Translations under genes and position numbers: made by a program
Origin: Anaerolinea sp.
Lineage (GTDB): Bacteria; Chloroflexota; Anaerolineae; Anaerolineales; Anaerolineaceae
Assembly (NCBI GenBank): GCA_029975055.1
Contig: JARKPU010000013.1
Coordinates: 186,001 to 250,000, forward strand
Direction: 5' to 3'
Length of the DNA: 64,000 nucleotides
The notes under the pieces: model-generated
Told to the model about the DNA's origin: nothing
The model's database searches: none
What the model saw: the letters and a program-made list of their open reading frames with translations, nothing else
Part shown: positions 18,876-28,229 of the stretch, in pieces
Position numbering within the stretch: position 1 is the first letter of the stretch
How the letters are laid out: each line of letters begins with the position of its first letter

Positions 18876-19889
18876 ATGGCCCCAATTATCGAAATGCGCA
18901 ATGTTACCAAACTCTTCGGCGGAAAGATGGGCGGGAAGAACACGACCGTCGCCCTCGATGATATGACTTTCTCGGTGGACTCGGACTTCCCGCATATCGT
19001 CACCATCGCGGGAGAATCCGGCAGCGGCAAAACAACCTTGATGATGCTGATTCTCGGTTTTTACGAGCCCACGTACGGCCAGATCCTGTACAACGGGAAG
19101 GACATCTGGAAGAAGATGACGCGCGAGGAGACGATGGATTTCCGGCGCAACGTCCAGGCGGTCTTCCAGGACCCATTTGCCGTATATAACCCCTTCTATA
19201 AGGTCGATAACCTGCTCAGCATCCCGATCAAGAACTTCAACCTTGCCAAGGGCAAAGAGGAAGCCTACGAGTTGATGGTGACGGCGCTCAAGCGCGTTGG
19301 TCTGCGTCCGGAAGAAACCCTGGGGCGCTACCCGCACCAGATGAGCGGCGGTCAGCGCCAGCGTATCGCGGTGGCCCGCGCGCTCATTTTGCAGCCCAAG
19401 CTGCTCATCGCCGATGAGCCGGTCTCGATGGTGGATGCCTCGCTGCGGGCCACGCTGTTGCAGCACATCCGCGATATGAACCAGGAGCTTCGTATCCCGA
19501 TCCTGTACATCACGCATGACCTGACGACGGCTTACCACGTCAGCGATTACATCATTGTGATGTATAAAGGCGCGGTGATGGAAGCCGGCGATGTCGAGCG
19601 CATCATCCGCGATCCAAAGCACCCGTATACGCAGCTGCTGGTGAACTCGATTCCCTGGCCCGATCCTGATCACCTGTGGGGCGAGGCTGCCGAAGGCACG
19701 GCGCGAAGCAGCGGCGTGTACCAGGTGGGCTGCCGGTTTGCCGACCGGTGCCCGCACGCCTTCGAACCATGCACCAAGTCGAGGCCGCCGCTCTTCAAAA
19801 CGAGCGACAGCCAGGTTGCGGCCTGCTTCCTTTACCAGAACAATGAAATCCTGGAAAAGAAGGACCTTGGCAGCATCTTAAAACGGTAG
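18876..19889 (+). CDS. ABC importer ATPase, DppF/OppF type
   Basis: 337 residues with Walker A GESGSGKTT, signature MSGGQRQRIAVARAL, Walker B LLIADEPVSMVD and the switch His in ITHDLTTAY. The C-terminal Opp extension has the Cys pattern CRFADRCPHAFEPC. It is the last gene of the importer operon and forms the ATPase heterodimer with the preceding gene. A strong hairpin at 19963 follows. EPVSMVD instead of EPTSALD is common in DppF proteins. Confidence 0.92.
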   Translation: MAPIIEMRNVTKLFGGKMGGKNTTVALDDMTFSVDSDFPHIVTIAGESGSGKTTLMMLILGFYEPTYGQILYNGKDIWKKMTREETMDFRRNVQAVFQDPFAVYNPFYKVDNLLSIPIKNFNLAKGKEEAYELMVTALKRVGLRPEETLGRYPHQMSGGQRQRIAVARALILQPKLLIADEPVSMVDASLRATLLQHIRDMNQELRIPILYITHDLTTAYHVSDYIIVMYKGAVMEAGDVERIIRDPKHPYTQLLVNSIPWPDPDHLWGEAAEGTARSSGVYQVGCRFADRCPHAFEPCTKSRPPLFKTSDSQVAACFLYQNNEILEKKDLGSILKR

Positions 19890-19962
19890 TGTGAATTGGA
19901 TAGCCCTTGCCGGGAAGACCGCCCTGTTCCATCCCAGGATGGCTGCATGATTTAACCCATAC

Positions 19963-19990
19963 CATCCCCCCCGCGCAAGCGGGGGGGATG
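19963..19990 (+). terminator. 12-bp hairpin with GCAA tetraloop after the importer operon
   Basis: A perfect 12-bp stem (19963-19974 with 19979-19990), almost all G-C, closed by a GCAA (GNRA) tetraloop. No T-tract follows. It lies between the importer operon and the radical SAM gene, whose ribosome site is about 15 bp downstream. It may stop transcription inefficiently or protect the 3' end of the importer mRNA. Confidence 0.6.
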
Positions 19991-20012
19991 ATGAGTTCAG
20001 GAGAATAACGGT

Positions 20013-21599
20013 ATGCGCCACGAAGAGAACCTTGGAAAGATCCGCTTAGCGGGGCAGGACGGCCGAAAGGCAGCTGCGAAGAGCACCGCCCCGGTGCTGT
20101 TTATCCATCCATCCAAGCAGGGTTTGAATTTCAACGGCAACCCGGCGATGGGCAGGCCGTATGGACTTTTGCCGGTGGGGCTGCCGGCGCTGGTGAACCT
20201 GCTGCGCAAGCACGGCATTGCAGTGAAGGGCATCAGCCACCCGCTTGAAATCCAGCTAAACCAGCATTTCGATCTGTTCGACTGGCTGAAGGCGAACCGG
20301 TCGGCGCGGATTGTGTTGATCGACATGCACTGGTACGAGCACTGTTATGGCGCCATTGATATAGCCAGGGCGGTGAAGCAAGCACTGCCGGAGGCATGGA
20401 CGGTTCTGGGGGGGCTTTCTGCTTCGGGCTTTGCCAGGGAAATCCTGGAGCATTTCACGGAGGTGGATTTCATCATCCGCGGGGACGCCGAAAAACCGCT
20501 GCTCGAGCTGGTGAAATTGCTGCTGGCTGCCGGTGAAGCCGGGGGAACCCCCGCCGAGGTGCAGGATATTCCTAACCTGAGCTACCGCCAGAACAATGAA
20601 GTGCTCGAGACGCCAACGAGCTATACCGCGGCGACGGAAGACCTGGACGAACTTGATTTTATCGACCTGAGCTGGCTGGAGCACAGCCGCGAGTATTATG
20701 TGCACGAGTACATCGTCACCGACTTGAAGATGGCGCGCGAAGCTTTAAACACCAGCCCATTCCTGGGGCGTTGGACGACCACGGCCCGCGGCTGCAAGTT
20801 CAACTGCTCCTATTGCGGCGGGGGCCGCTCGGCGCATAAAAAGCTCGCGAACCGCGTGGGATTGGTGGTCCGCTCTCCGGAGAAGGTGGTGGACGATCTT
20901 GTGCGCCTGCGCGACCTGCGCGTGATTCAGGCTTCGATGACGTATGACATTGCTCAGATCGACGAGGACTACTGGCGCGAGTTGTTCGACCGCATCCGGC
21001 AAAAGAACCTCAAGATCGGTCTTTACAACGAATTCTTCCAGATGCCCGATGCGGCGTTTGTGAATGCCTTCGTGAAGGCATCCGACCCGGCTCATTCCTG
21101 CCTGGCGCTCAGCCCGCTCAGCGGGAATGAGAAAGTGCGGCGCTTGAACGGGAAGCATTACTCGAACGACGAGTTGTTCGATATTTTGGATGTGCTCAGC
21201 CGGAATAAGGTGTACCTGTTCGTCTACTTCTCGCTCAACTTGCCGGGTGAGACGCGCGAGACCTTCGAAGAGACGATTGACCTGGCCCGCGCGATCTATG
21301 AGTTTTATCCGCGGTCGCTGTTGAAAATGCTCAACACCGTGCATACGATCGATCCGCTTGCGCCGATGAACGTCAACGCCGATAAATTCGGTATAAAATC
21401 CAGTATGGTGACGTTCAAAGATTTCTATGAGTATTGTTTTGCCACGCAATTTGGCAGCCCGCAAGCGCGCACCGACCTGTACCGCGGGTTCGTGCTGGAA
21501 GAGCCGGGCGACCGTTCGGTGGAGGCGATGGCTAACCTGTGGGATAAAGAACGAGCAGGCCGAGAGGCCAGCTGGTGGCCGATCCCTCCCAGCTGGTAG
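20013..21599 (+). CDS. Cobalamin-binding-domain radical SAM protein
   Basis: 528 residues. The N-terminal third (about 28-185) looks like a B12-binding Rossmann-type domain with a DMHW segment, followed by VLGGLSASGFAREIL and DFIIRGDAEKPLLEL. The radical SAM domain has the cluster motif C261-x3-C265-x2-C268 in ARGCKFNCSYCGGG. Later segments (SLNLPGETRETFEETIDLA) fit the radical SAM barrel. Class B radical SAM enzymes of this type catalyse methylations and other C-C chemistry; the substrate here is unknown. AGGAGA precedes the ATG. It is followed 24 bp later by a small membrane protein and then by an exporter operon, so its product might be exported or membrane-associated, which is an inference from position only. 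Confidence 0.82.
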   Translation: MRHEENLGKIRLAGQDGRKAAAKSTAPVLFIHPSKQGLNFNGNPAMGRPYGLLPVGLPALVNLLRKHGIAVKGISHPLEIQLNQHFDLFDWLKANRSARIVLIDMHWYEHCYGAIDIARAVKQALPEAWTVLGGLSASGFAREILEHFTEVDFIIRGDAEKPLLELVKLLLAAGEAGGTPAEVQDIPNLSYRQNNEVLETPTSYTAATEDLDELDFIDLSWLEHSREYYVHEYIVTDLKMAREALNTSPFLGRWTTTARGCKFNCSYCGGGRSAHKKLANRVGLVVRSPEKVVDDLVRLRDLRVIQASMTYDIAQIDEDYWRELFDRIRQKNLKIGLYNEFFQMPDAAFVNAFVKASDPAHSCLALSPLSGNEKVRRLNGKHYSNDELFDILDVLSRNKVYLFVYFSLNLPGETRETFEETIDLARAIYEFYPRSLLKMLNTVHTIDPLAPMNVNADKFGIKSSMVTFKDFYEYCFATQFGSPQARTDLYRGFVLEEPGDRSVEAMANLWDKERAGREASWWPIPPSW

Positions 21600-21623
21600 A
21601 GGCCGGTCAGGAAGGATTTTCTT

Positions 21624-22013
21624 GTGGATAGTGTGCTTCACCTCTTAAAAGGTGCGATTATCTATTTTTTTACGAAGGTGTTGGCGGGTACAATTTTGAT
21701 TTGTGGGCTTGTTGCGCTCAGTTTCGTCATCACGAAGGGGTATTCACACCAGGCTTTCAGCGACCGCGTCGTGTGGGTGGGGATTGGCATGAACGTCGTG
21801 GCGGGAATCATCGTGATGGGCCAGATGGCGACCGGCAAAGAGTTCGGCGTGAACAGCATGGTGCGCAGCGTGGGCGAGGCGAAGCGCTTCTTGGAACATC
21901 ACCTTGAAATACGAGCGAAGATTGAAAAACGCTATGACGCGGCGCTGCTCGTCTGGCTGGTAGGGCTGGCCTGCATCGGCGCCGGGGCGTTGATCGATAC
22001 ATTTCTGACATAA
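21624..22013 (+). CDS. Small membrane protein, family also present at 32458
   Basis: 129 residues, GTG start with AGGAAGG at about 8 bp. It has three probable membrane helices: residues about 8-35, 48-66 and 105-127. A charged cytoplasmic-type segment (KRFLEHHLEIRAKIEKRYD) lies between the second and third. I do not recognise the family. It clearly resembles the 132-aa protein at 32458: the two share LV.LSF.IT, S.R.VW.G.G, FGV and a C-terminal GALI..(I)F. It lies between the radical SAM gene and the membrane-fusion lipoprotein gene on the same strand, so an operon is likely. Confidence 0.72.
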   Translation: MDSVLHLLKGAIIYFFTKVLAGTILICGLVALSFVITKGYSHQAFSDRVVWVGIGMNVVAGIIVMGQMATGKEFGVNSMVRSVGEAKRFLEHHLEIRAKIEKRYDAALLVWLVGLACIGAGALIDTFLT

Positions 22014-22060
22014 GTGGAGTTTCAGTCGTTCATCACAGTTTCCATCCATGAGGTTTGCCC

Positions 22061-23251
22061 ATGAAAAAGCTGGTATTGGCCGGGTTGTTCCCGGCGCTGT
22101 GCGCGGCTGTGCTGCTCTCGGCTTGCTCGGCCGGGGGCGGCGGAAAGGCTACGCCCACACCGCTTCCGGCGGTTGTCAGTTATGAAAAATCGCTGTTCAC
22201 CGTCGAGCGGGGGCCGATTGTTCAAGAAAGCCGGATGATTGGCGAGGTGGTGCCTTCGAAACAGGAAGAATTGTTCTTCAGGGCTTCAGGGTATATCGCG
22301 CGTGTGGCGGTCAAGCAGGGAGATAAAGTGAAGCAGGGAGATGTGCTGGCCGAACTCCAGATCGATGACTTGCTCAGCCAGCTCCAGCAGGCCCGCATCG
22401 ACCTCGAAGTGGCTCAGGCCGACTTGGCAAAGTATCAGGCTCAGCGCGCGTTCGATATCGAAAAAGCAAAAGCCGATGTGATCATCCAGCAGAAGAACGT
22501 TGAGCTGGCGACGATGGATTTCGAGCAATCGGCAGGGCTGGAACGCGAGCGGGCACAGATCCGGCTCGATATTGCCATCCAGAATTACCGCCTGGCTGAA
22601 GCGGCTGCGAAGCTGGTCGAACAGGACAACAACCCATACATGGAGCAGGCCGTCAAACGAAGCCAGCTTTCGGTGGAGCGCCTGGAAGGACTTGTGGCCG
22701 AGCGGCAGATCATCGCGCCGTTCGACGGGGTGATACTACGCAGTTCGCTCCGGCCGGGCCAGCAGGTCGATGCGTTTTTCGTGGTGATGAATATCGGCGA
22801 TCCAACCGAATTGGTGATCCGCTCTCAATATAACTGGGATATCGCTCCATCGATGACAGAGAACAGCGAGGTGGAGCTCTTCCTCAACTCGGATTACACC
22901 GACGGGCACCCGGTGAAATTCATGCCCAATTTCCGCCCGGTCAGTTCCACGCTCAGCTCATCGCAATCCACCGGCGGTGACTTCTTCTATTTTTCCATCC
23001 CGACCGATGTGCCGAAAGAAGACCTGCCGCTCAACCGCTCGGTCTATATTCGCGTTATCCTGGGCCGGAAGGATAACGTTCTCTTGCTGCCGCCGGCGGC
23101 GATCCGTGAATACCGCGGGTTGAAGTTCGTCATCGTCCAGGATGGCGATGTGCGCCGGAGGGTGGAGATCAATGAAGTGGGGCTCAAGGCGACCGATAAG
23201 TGGGAGATCGACGCCGCTCTGAACGAAGGCGACCAGGTCCTGGGGCCGTGA
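22061..23251 (+). CDS. Membrane-fusion (HlyD/MacA-like) lipoprotein of an ABC exporter
   Basis: About 396 residues. Lipoprotein signal with lipobox LLSAC at Cys22 and a Gly/Pro linker. The lipoyl half-motifs (FFRASGYIARVAVKQGDKV and IIAPFDGVILRSSLRPGQQV) flank a long helical hairpin (about 105-215), and beta-barrel domains follow. MacA/HlyD proteins couple MacB-type transporters to substrates at the cell surface. ATG at 22061 is preferred to a TTG two codons earlier; GAGG precedes it. The next gene, an FtsX/MacB-type permease, starts 14 bp downstream. No outer-membrane TolC gene is nearby, consistent with a single-membrane envelope. Confidence 0.87.
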   Translation: MKKLVLAGLFPALCAAVLLSACSAGGGGKATPTPLPAVVSYEKSLFTVERGPIVQESRMIGEVVPSKQEELFFRASGYIARVAVKQGDKVKQGDVLAELQIDDLLSQLQQARIDLEVAQADLAKYQAQRAFDIEKAKADVIIQQKNVELATMDFEQSAGLERERAQIRLDIAIQNYRLAEAAAKLVEQDNNPYMEQAVKRSQLSVERLEGLVAERQIIAPFDGVILRSSLRPGQQVDAFFVVMNIGDPTELVIRSQYNWDIAPSMTENSEVELFLNSDYTDGHPVKFMPNFRPVSSTLSSSQSTGGDFFYFSIPTDVPKEDLPLNRSVYIRVILGRKDNVLLLPPAAIREYRGLKFVIVQDGDVRRRVEINEVGLKATDKWEIDAALNEGDQVLGP

Positions 23252-23265
23252 GAGGAGCCAGGGCG

Positions 23266-26200
23266 ATGATGGACACAATTGGCCGGCTGGCTTCTCAAGC
23301 CGGAAGAAAAGTGAGAAGGTTCCCCGCAGCTTTCGCAAGGGCGCTGGTGAACGCCCTGCGGAACATTGGCGTTGCGCTGATCTCATGGCCGGTGCTGCTC
23401 AGCGGAGGGGGGACGAGAATCACCGACTTGCTGGCGACCGCCGGCTCGATGCTGCGCATGGTGCTCAAACGCCTGCGCCACAACCTGGGCCTGACGGTGA
23501 GTGCCCTGGTTGGCGTCATGGCGGTGTTGGGGATGGTGATCTGTGTGCCGATTTTCTCGCACACCGTCTCGGGCGAGATTCTGCGGCAGCAACTCGAAGA
23601 GAAGGCGCTCAGCACGAACCGCTTTCTCTTCTCGATGCACATGTACTACGTCGATAAACGTTCGGCTTCCAGGTTGAATTTAGAAGAGATTCGCACCGTC
23701 ACGCAGATGATCCGCTCGCAGACGCAAGCGCAGATGGGCTTGCCGGTAGATCAAATGATAATCCGTGTGCAGACGGCGGCCGTTGCTTTGCGCCCGCAGC
23801 GGCCGATGGGTGATGTCGGCCCTGATGAAGCCTGGATCTCGATGTCGTTCATCTCTCAGGAGAATGTGCCTGAGCTTGCCACGCTGGTAGAAGGTGAGTG
23901 GCCCAAGGAAGCCTCGCCAGGGAGCGGGCCTATCCAGGTGGCCGTCTTGCAGGAGACGGCCGACCAGAGCTTCCTGAACGTCGGCGACCGCTTCTCGGTC
24001 GGCGACCAGGAGGTTGAAATTGCCGGTATCTGGCAGGCCAAAGACCCGCTTGACAAGCGCTGGTTTGATTTGCCAACCACAGCCTTCAGTTCGGCGATGT
24101 GGGTTCCGACAGGCACCTATTTCAACCGCCTGGGCACGCTGCTCGAGCGTCCGGTATTCTACATCTCCTGGTATTTTTCCTTCGATGATGCCAGGGTGCA
24201 GTTTACGCGCGCGCCGCAGTATGCCCGCGGGATTGTGCGCATGACCAACGAACTCAGCCGCGTGCTGCCGACGATCACCGCCGATCACTCGCCGCTCGAA
24301 GCGCTCGAGGCTTACCAGGGGCGCGCCGAATCGATGACCACCCTGTTTTATGCCGTCGGCGGGCCGATGGTGGTGCTGGCGCTGTTGTTCATCAGCCTGA
24401 CGGCCACCATTGCCGTGCAGCAATATGAACAGGAAACGGCTACCATGCGCGGAAGGGGCACTAGCTGGTGGCAGGTGGTCAGCCTGAACCTGCTCGAAAG
24501 CGTTCTTCTTGTGTTGATTGCCTTTCTGCCGGCGCTGGTGATCGGCTGGCTGGCGGCAGGGGCCATCCACCAGACGCTTTCATTTTTGAAGTTCACCAAC
24601 CGGGGCGCCATCCCGTTCTCGCTGCAGGGGATCAACTTCCTTTGGCTGCTCATCGCGGCGCTGTTGATCATCCTTGCGCGCTTCATGCCGAACCTGGGCA
24701 TCTCGCGCACCACTATTGTAAAACTCAAACAGGAGCAATCGCGCAGCCTGAAGAAGCCCATCTGGCAGCGCTTTTACCTCGATTTTCTCCTGTTAATCCC
24801 CGGGATCTATGCCTATGTGACGATGAGCGGGCTGGCGAAACCGTTGAAGTTCCTCTCCAACCTGGAGGCCGACGGGGGCACGCAGTACCGCGATGCGCTC
24901 CTGTTCGTGGCGCCCGCCTTGTTCGCCATGGCGTTGTGTATGATCGCCCAGCGTGTCCTCCCGTTGTTGACACGGCTGCTGGCCTGGGCGTTTGATAAAA
25001 CCCCAGGGGTGTGGGCTTATCTTTCGATCCAGCAGATCGCACGGCGGCCTCAAGACCACGCCAGTGCGCTCCTGTTGATTATGATCTCCCTCAGCCTGGC
25101 GATCTTTTCAGCCTCCACTGCCAAGACCCTGGACCAATGGCTCCATGATTCGCAATACTATAAAAGCGGGGCCGACCTGGTGGTGCATGAATATGTCGTC
25201 ACCGGCGGAGATGTGGTCATGGGCGCAGGGGATATCCAGCGCGGCGCAGTGACGCTTTCGGACCTCGATGTGAATGTGATCAATTACGTCAGCATGGAGG
25301 AACACCTCAAGCTGCCCAGTGTGGAACATGCCACCCGGGTGGGCAAATACCCAGGCACTTTCTCTTACGGCGCCGGCGAGATAGATGCTTACTTTATGGG
25401 GATCGACCGGCTGGATTTCCCTCAGGTGGCCTTTGTGCGCGACGATTTTGGCGACCAGCCGATGGGCGCGCTGATGAATGCTCTGGCTGCCGACCCCAAT
25501 GCGGTGCTCATCCCGAAGGAAATGGGGGTAAAGTCTGGCCTGCGCATCGGCGATCATCTCCTGGCATCGATCCGTATTCTCGACCAACGGATCGAACGCG
25601 ACCTGATCATCGTGGGGACTTACGATTACTTCCCGACAATTTACCCTGCCGATGACCCGACCCTTGTGCTCAACCTCGAGTCGCTCTTTGACAACCCTGA
25701 AGCGGTGATTGGTTATGACGTCTGGCTCGACCTGCGGCCGAATACGGATGTCGAATTGCTCATTTACCAGCTCCGGCAGATGATGGGCAGCGATAAAGCG
25801 GTGGTGCGGGTGGTGGGCGATGCCCTGCGTGAGGTGCGTGCTTCGATGGACCAGCCCGAGCGGGTGGGGCTGTTCGGCGTGCTGAACGTGGGCTTCCTGG
25901 CCACCGGCCTGATGCCCGGCATCGGTTTTGTGCTCTATTCGTATGCCTCGCTGCGCCGGAGGTTCATCCAACTGGGCATTCTGCAGGCGGTTGGCCTCTC
26001 CACGCGGCAGTTGATCGGCTACCTCGCTCTCGAACAATCCATTTTGATGGGGCTGGCGATCTTCAGCGGGGCGCTGATCGGCTTGCTCACCAGTCACCTG
26101 TTCGTACCTTTCCTGCAGGTGGGGGCCACGCCGGGGAAGCCGATCCCGCCGTTTGAAGTGCTGATCGGGTGGGGAGAATCGGCCTGGTTGAGCCTGGCTT

Positions 26201-26295
26201 TCGCGTTTGTGCTCTTTTTGACCACGCTCGGAACGATCGCTTACCTGGCGCGGATCAAAGTGTTCCAGGCAGTCAAGATGGGCGAGACGTTATAA
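23266..26295 (+). CDS. FtsX/MacB-type ABC permease, large two-module form
   Basis: 1009 residues. A first helix (about 65-90, LGLTVSALVGVMAVLGMVI) is followed by a large extracellular domain and then a group of three or more helices (about 365-480). The second half has another extracellular domain and a C-terminal FtsX group (about 880-1005). The layout suggests two FtsX modules in one chain, so one polypeptide could form the whole membrane part. ATG at 23266 or 23269 follows AGGAG; a longer frame overlapping the upstream gene has no ribosome site. It sits between the membrane-fusion gene and two ATPase genes. Likely substrates are lipids, lipoproteins or peptides. Confidence 0.85.
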   Translation: MMDTIGRLASQAGRKVRRFPAAFARALVNALRNIGVALISWPVLLSGGGTRITDLLATAGSMLRMVLKRLRHNLGLTVSALVGVMAVLGMVICVPIFSHTVSGEILRQQLEEKALSTNRFLFSMHMYYVDKRSASRLNLEEIRTVTQMIRSQTQAQMGLPVDQMIIRVQTAAVALRPQRPMGDVGPDEAWISMSFISQENVPELATLVEGEWPKEASPGSGPIQVAVLQETADQSFLNVGDRFSVGDQEVEIAGIWQAKDPLDKRWFDLPTTAFSSAMWVPTGTYFNRLGTLLERPVFYISWYFSFDDARVQFTRAPQYARGIVRMTNELSRVLPTITADHSPLEALEAYQGRAESMTTLFYAVGGPMVVLALLFISLTATIAVQQYEQETATMRGRGTSWWQVVSLNLLESVLLVLIAFLPALVIGWLAAGAIHQTLSFLKFTNRGAIPFSLQGINFLWLLIAALLIILARFMPNLGISRTTIVKLKQEQSRSLKKPIWQRFYLDFLLLIPGIYAYVTMSGLAKPLKFLSNLEADGGTQYRDALLFVAPALFAMALCMIAQRVLPLLTRLLAWAFDKTPGVWAYLSIQQIARRPQDHASALLLIMISLSLAIFSASTAKTLDQWLHDSQYYKSGADLVVHEYVVTGGDVVMGAGDIQRGAVTLSDLDVNVINYVSMEEHLKLPSVEHATRVGKYPGTFSYGAGEIDAYFMGIDRLDFPQVAFVRDDFGDQPMGALMNALAADPNAVLIPKEMGVKSGLRIGDHLLASIRILDQRIERDLIIVGTYDYFPTIYPADDPTLVLNLESLFDNPEAVIGYDVWLDLRPNTDVELLIYQLRQMMGSDKAVVRVVGDALREVRASMDQPERVGLFGVLNVGFLATGLMPGIGFVLYSYASLRRRFIQLGILQAVGLSTRQLIGYLALEQSILMGLAIFSGALIGLLTSHLFVPFLQVGATPGKPIPPFEVLIGWGESAWLSLAFAFVLFLTTLGTIAYLARIKVFQAVKMGETL

Positions 26296-26304
26296 GGGTG
26301 AACC

Positions 26305-27363
26305 ATGGCGAATGAAACCGCACCGTTGATTGTCTGTGAGAATCTGGTCAAAATCTATAAAGTGGCCGACCTGGAAGTGCTGGCGCTGCAGGGCCTGGAT
26401 TTGATCGTCAACCGCGGGGAGGTGCTGGGCATCGTCGGCACCTCGGGATCCGGGAAGACCACCCTGATGAATATCCTCGGCGGCCTTGACCGGCCCTCTG
26501 CCGGGCGGGTGAGCGTGGACGGGATCGACCTGCTCAGCCTTTCGGACCATGCCCTCAACCAATACCAGCGCACCAAGGTGGGGTTTGTCTGGCAGCAGAC
26601 ATCGCGCAACCTGATTCCTTACCTGACGGCGCTCGAGAACATCGAGATGCCGATGACGATGGCGTGGGTCACCAATGCGCGCCAGAAACGAGAATGGGCT
26701 GAGGAGCTCCTGAGCGCCGTAGGCCTGTACGAGCGCAGACATCACAGGCTCGCTCAGCTCTCTGGGGGCGAGCAGCAGCGTGTAGCCATTGCAGTGGCGC
26801 TGGCCAACAAACCTGTGCTTCTTTTGGGTGATGAACCTACCGGCGAGGTGGACACGGTGACGGCGCAGGCGATTATGGATACGTTCCGGCGCTTGAACGA
26901 ACGACTTGACTTGACTACGATCATCGTCACGCATGATCCGCGCATCGCCGAACAGGTGGACCGCGTGGTCGCCATTCGGGACGGGAAAATCAGCACAGAG
27001 ACGATCCGCCAGGTGAGCCAGCTGGAGCACGTGATGGCCGGCGAGCACAGCGCAAGCGATGAGCTGGAACTGACAAAGCGACCGGCGAAAGAGCAGGTGA
27101 CCTTCAAGGAGTTCGTCGTGCTCGATTCTGCCGGGCGGCTGCAGATTCCAAAAGAGCTGCGTGAGGAACTGGGCATCGGCAAGCGCGCCTACCTCGAAAC
27201 CGGCGAGCAGTGCATTATCATTCGCCCGGTGGAAGGGGAAAGCGATGGAGCGGTGAAAAACCTCAGCCTGGAAGAGCAGATTGCTCAATTATTCGCCAGT
27301 GAAACAGCGCCGGTGAAGAAACCCGGCAGCGTGAAGCGCTTGAAGCTGCCTGGCTGGAAGTGA
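26305..27363 (+). CDS. ABC exporter ATPase fused to an AbrB/SpoVT-like domain
   Basis: 352 residues. The first 225 are a LolD/MacB-type ATPase: Walker A GTSGSGKTT, signature LSGGEQQR, Walker B VLLLGDEPTGEVD and switch His in VTHDPRI. After a linker, residues about 266-315 read as an AbrB swapped-hairpin domain (VVLDSAGRLQIPKELREELGIG, then IIIRPVEG). AbrB domains normally bind DNA as dimers. A DNA-binding domain on an exporter ATPase is unusual and could let transporter state feed back on transcription, or may serve only for dimerisation. Gly in LLGDEPTGEVD differs from the usual Ala. The next ATPase gene begins within 10 bp. Confidence 0.87.
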   Translation: MANETAPLIVCENLVKIYKVADLEVLALQGLDLIVNRGEVLGIVGTSGSGKTTLMNILGGLDRPSAGRVSVDGIDLLSLSDHALNQYQRTKVGFVWQQTSRNLIPYLTALENIEMPMTMAWVTNARQKREWAEELLSAVGLYERRHHRLAQLSGGEQQRVAIAVALANKPVLLLGDEPTGEVDTVTAQAIMDTFRRLNERLDLTTIIVTHDPRIAEQVDRVVAIRDGKISTETIRQVSQLEHVMAGEHSASDELELTKRPAKEQVTFKEFVVLDSAGRLQIPKELREELGIGKRAYLETGEQCIIIRPVEGESDGAVKNLSLEEQIAQLFASETAPVKKPGSVKRLKLPGWK

Positions 27364-27371
27364 GAAAAGCG

Positions 27372-28118
27372 ATGAGCGAACAACCCGGGGTCACTCCCAA
27401 CCTCTCAGGAGAAGCAGCCGAAACCAAAGCGCCTCCGGTCATCCGGGTGGAAGGCGTGCGCCGCGTTTACCAGATGGAAGCCAGCCAGGTGGAGGCGCTC
27501 AAGGGCGTTTCGTTGACTGTGGAGCAGGGGCAGCTGGCAGCGCTGCGCGGGCGTTCTGGGTCGGGGAAGACCACACTCTTGAACATCATCGGCGGGCTGG
27601 ATAAACCCACAAGCGGCGAAGTGTACCTGTTCAACCTGCCTGTTTCAGGGATGAACAACGATGAACTGACCGAACTGAGGCGTAAACGCATCGGCTTCGT
27701 CTTCCAGTCTTTCGCTATTATGCCGATGTTCTCGGCGGTTGAAAATGTGGAGTTGATGCTGCGCATTGCCGGCTTCACTTACGAGCGGCGCAAGCTGGCG
27801 ATGCGCGCGCTGGAGATTGTGGGCCTGGGCCCATGGGCGCACCACCGTCCGTGGGAGCTTTCAGGGGGCCAGCAGCAGCGTGTAGCCATCGCGCGGGCGC
27901 TTTCCACTCACCCTGACTTGATTATCGCCGACGAGCCGACGGGCGAACTCGACAGTTCCACCGGCAGGCAGATCATGGCTCTCTTCCGCTACATCGCGGT
28001 GAAGGAGGGGATTTCGATCTTGATGGCAACTCACGACCCGATGATCGAAGAATATGCCCACGTGGTTTACGAATTGAGCGATGGGCAGGTTGTGGCCACG
28101 CGCAGGCCGAACCCGTGA
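27372..28118 (+). CDS. Second ABC exporter ATPase, LolD/MacB type
   Basis: About 248 residues. Walker [10 protein letters not shown], signature [15 protein letters not shown], Walker [13 protein letters not shown] and switch His in ATHDPMI. Unlike the preceding ATPase it has no C-terminal extension. The two probably form a heterodimer on the single large permease. ATG at 27372 is used; a GTG at 27360 overlapping the previous stop is possible, since neither has a strong ribosome site. It is the last gene of the exporter operon. The following 300 bp contain a promoter and riboswitch for a different transporter. Confidence 0.85.
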   Translation: MSEQPGVTPNLSGEAAETKAPPVIRVEGVRRVYQMEASQVEALKGVSLTVEQGQLAALRGRSGSGKTTLLNIIGGLDKPTSGEVYLFNLPVSGMNNDELTELRRKRIGFVFQSFAIMPMFSAVENVELMLRIAGFTYERRKLAMRALEIVGLGPWAHHRPWELSGGQQQRVAIARALSTHPDLIIADEPTGELDSSTGRQIMALFRYIAVKEGISILMATHDPMIEEYAHVVYELSDGQVVATRRPNP

Positions 28119-28212
28119 GCGCGCCTGAGGTGTTCGACACGCTGAGTCATGAGGCGCGCCGGCACTTTTACGAAATATCTTTTTGGAGGATATTGCCTGG
28201 GCCACAATCCTG

Positions 28213-28218
28213 TATAAT
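28213..28218 (+). promoter_or_regulatory. -10 element (TATAAT) ahead of the c-di-AMP riboswitch
   Basis: A perfect TATAAT lies 20 bp before the start of the riboswitch core, where a transcription start at about 28225 would place the aptamer at the 5' end of the mRNA. The -35 region is not convincing (TTGCCT at 28193 gives only a 14-bp spacer), so the call rests on the -10 box and position. Confidence 0.5.
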
Positions 28219-28229
28219 ACAATTAGATA

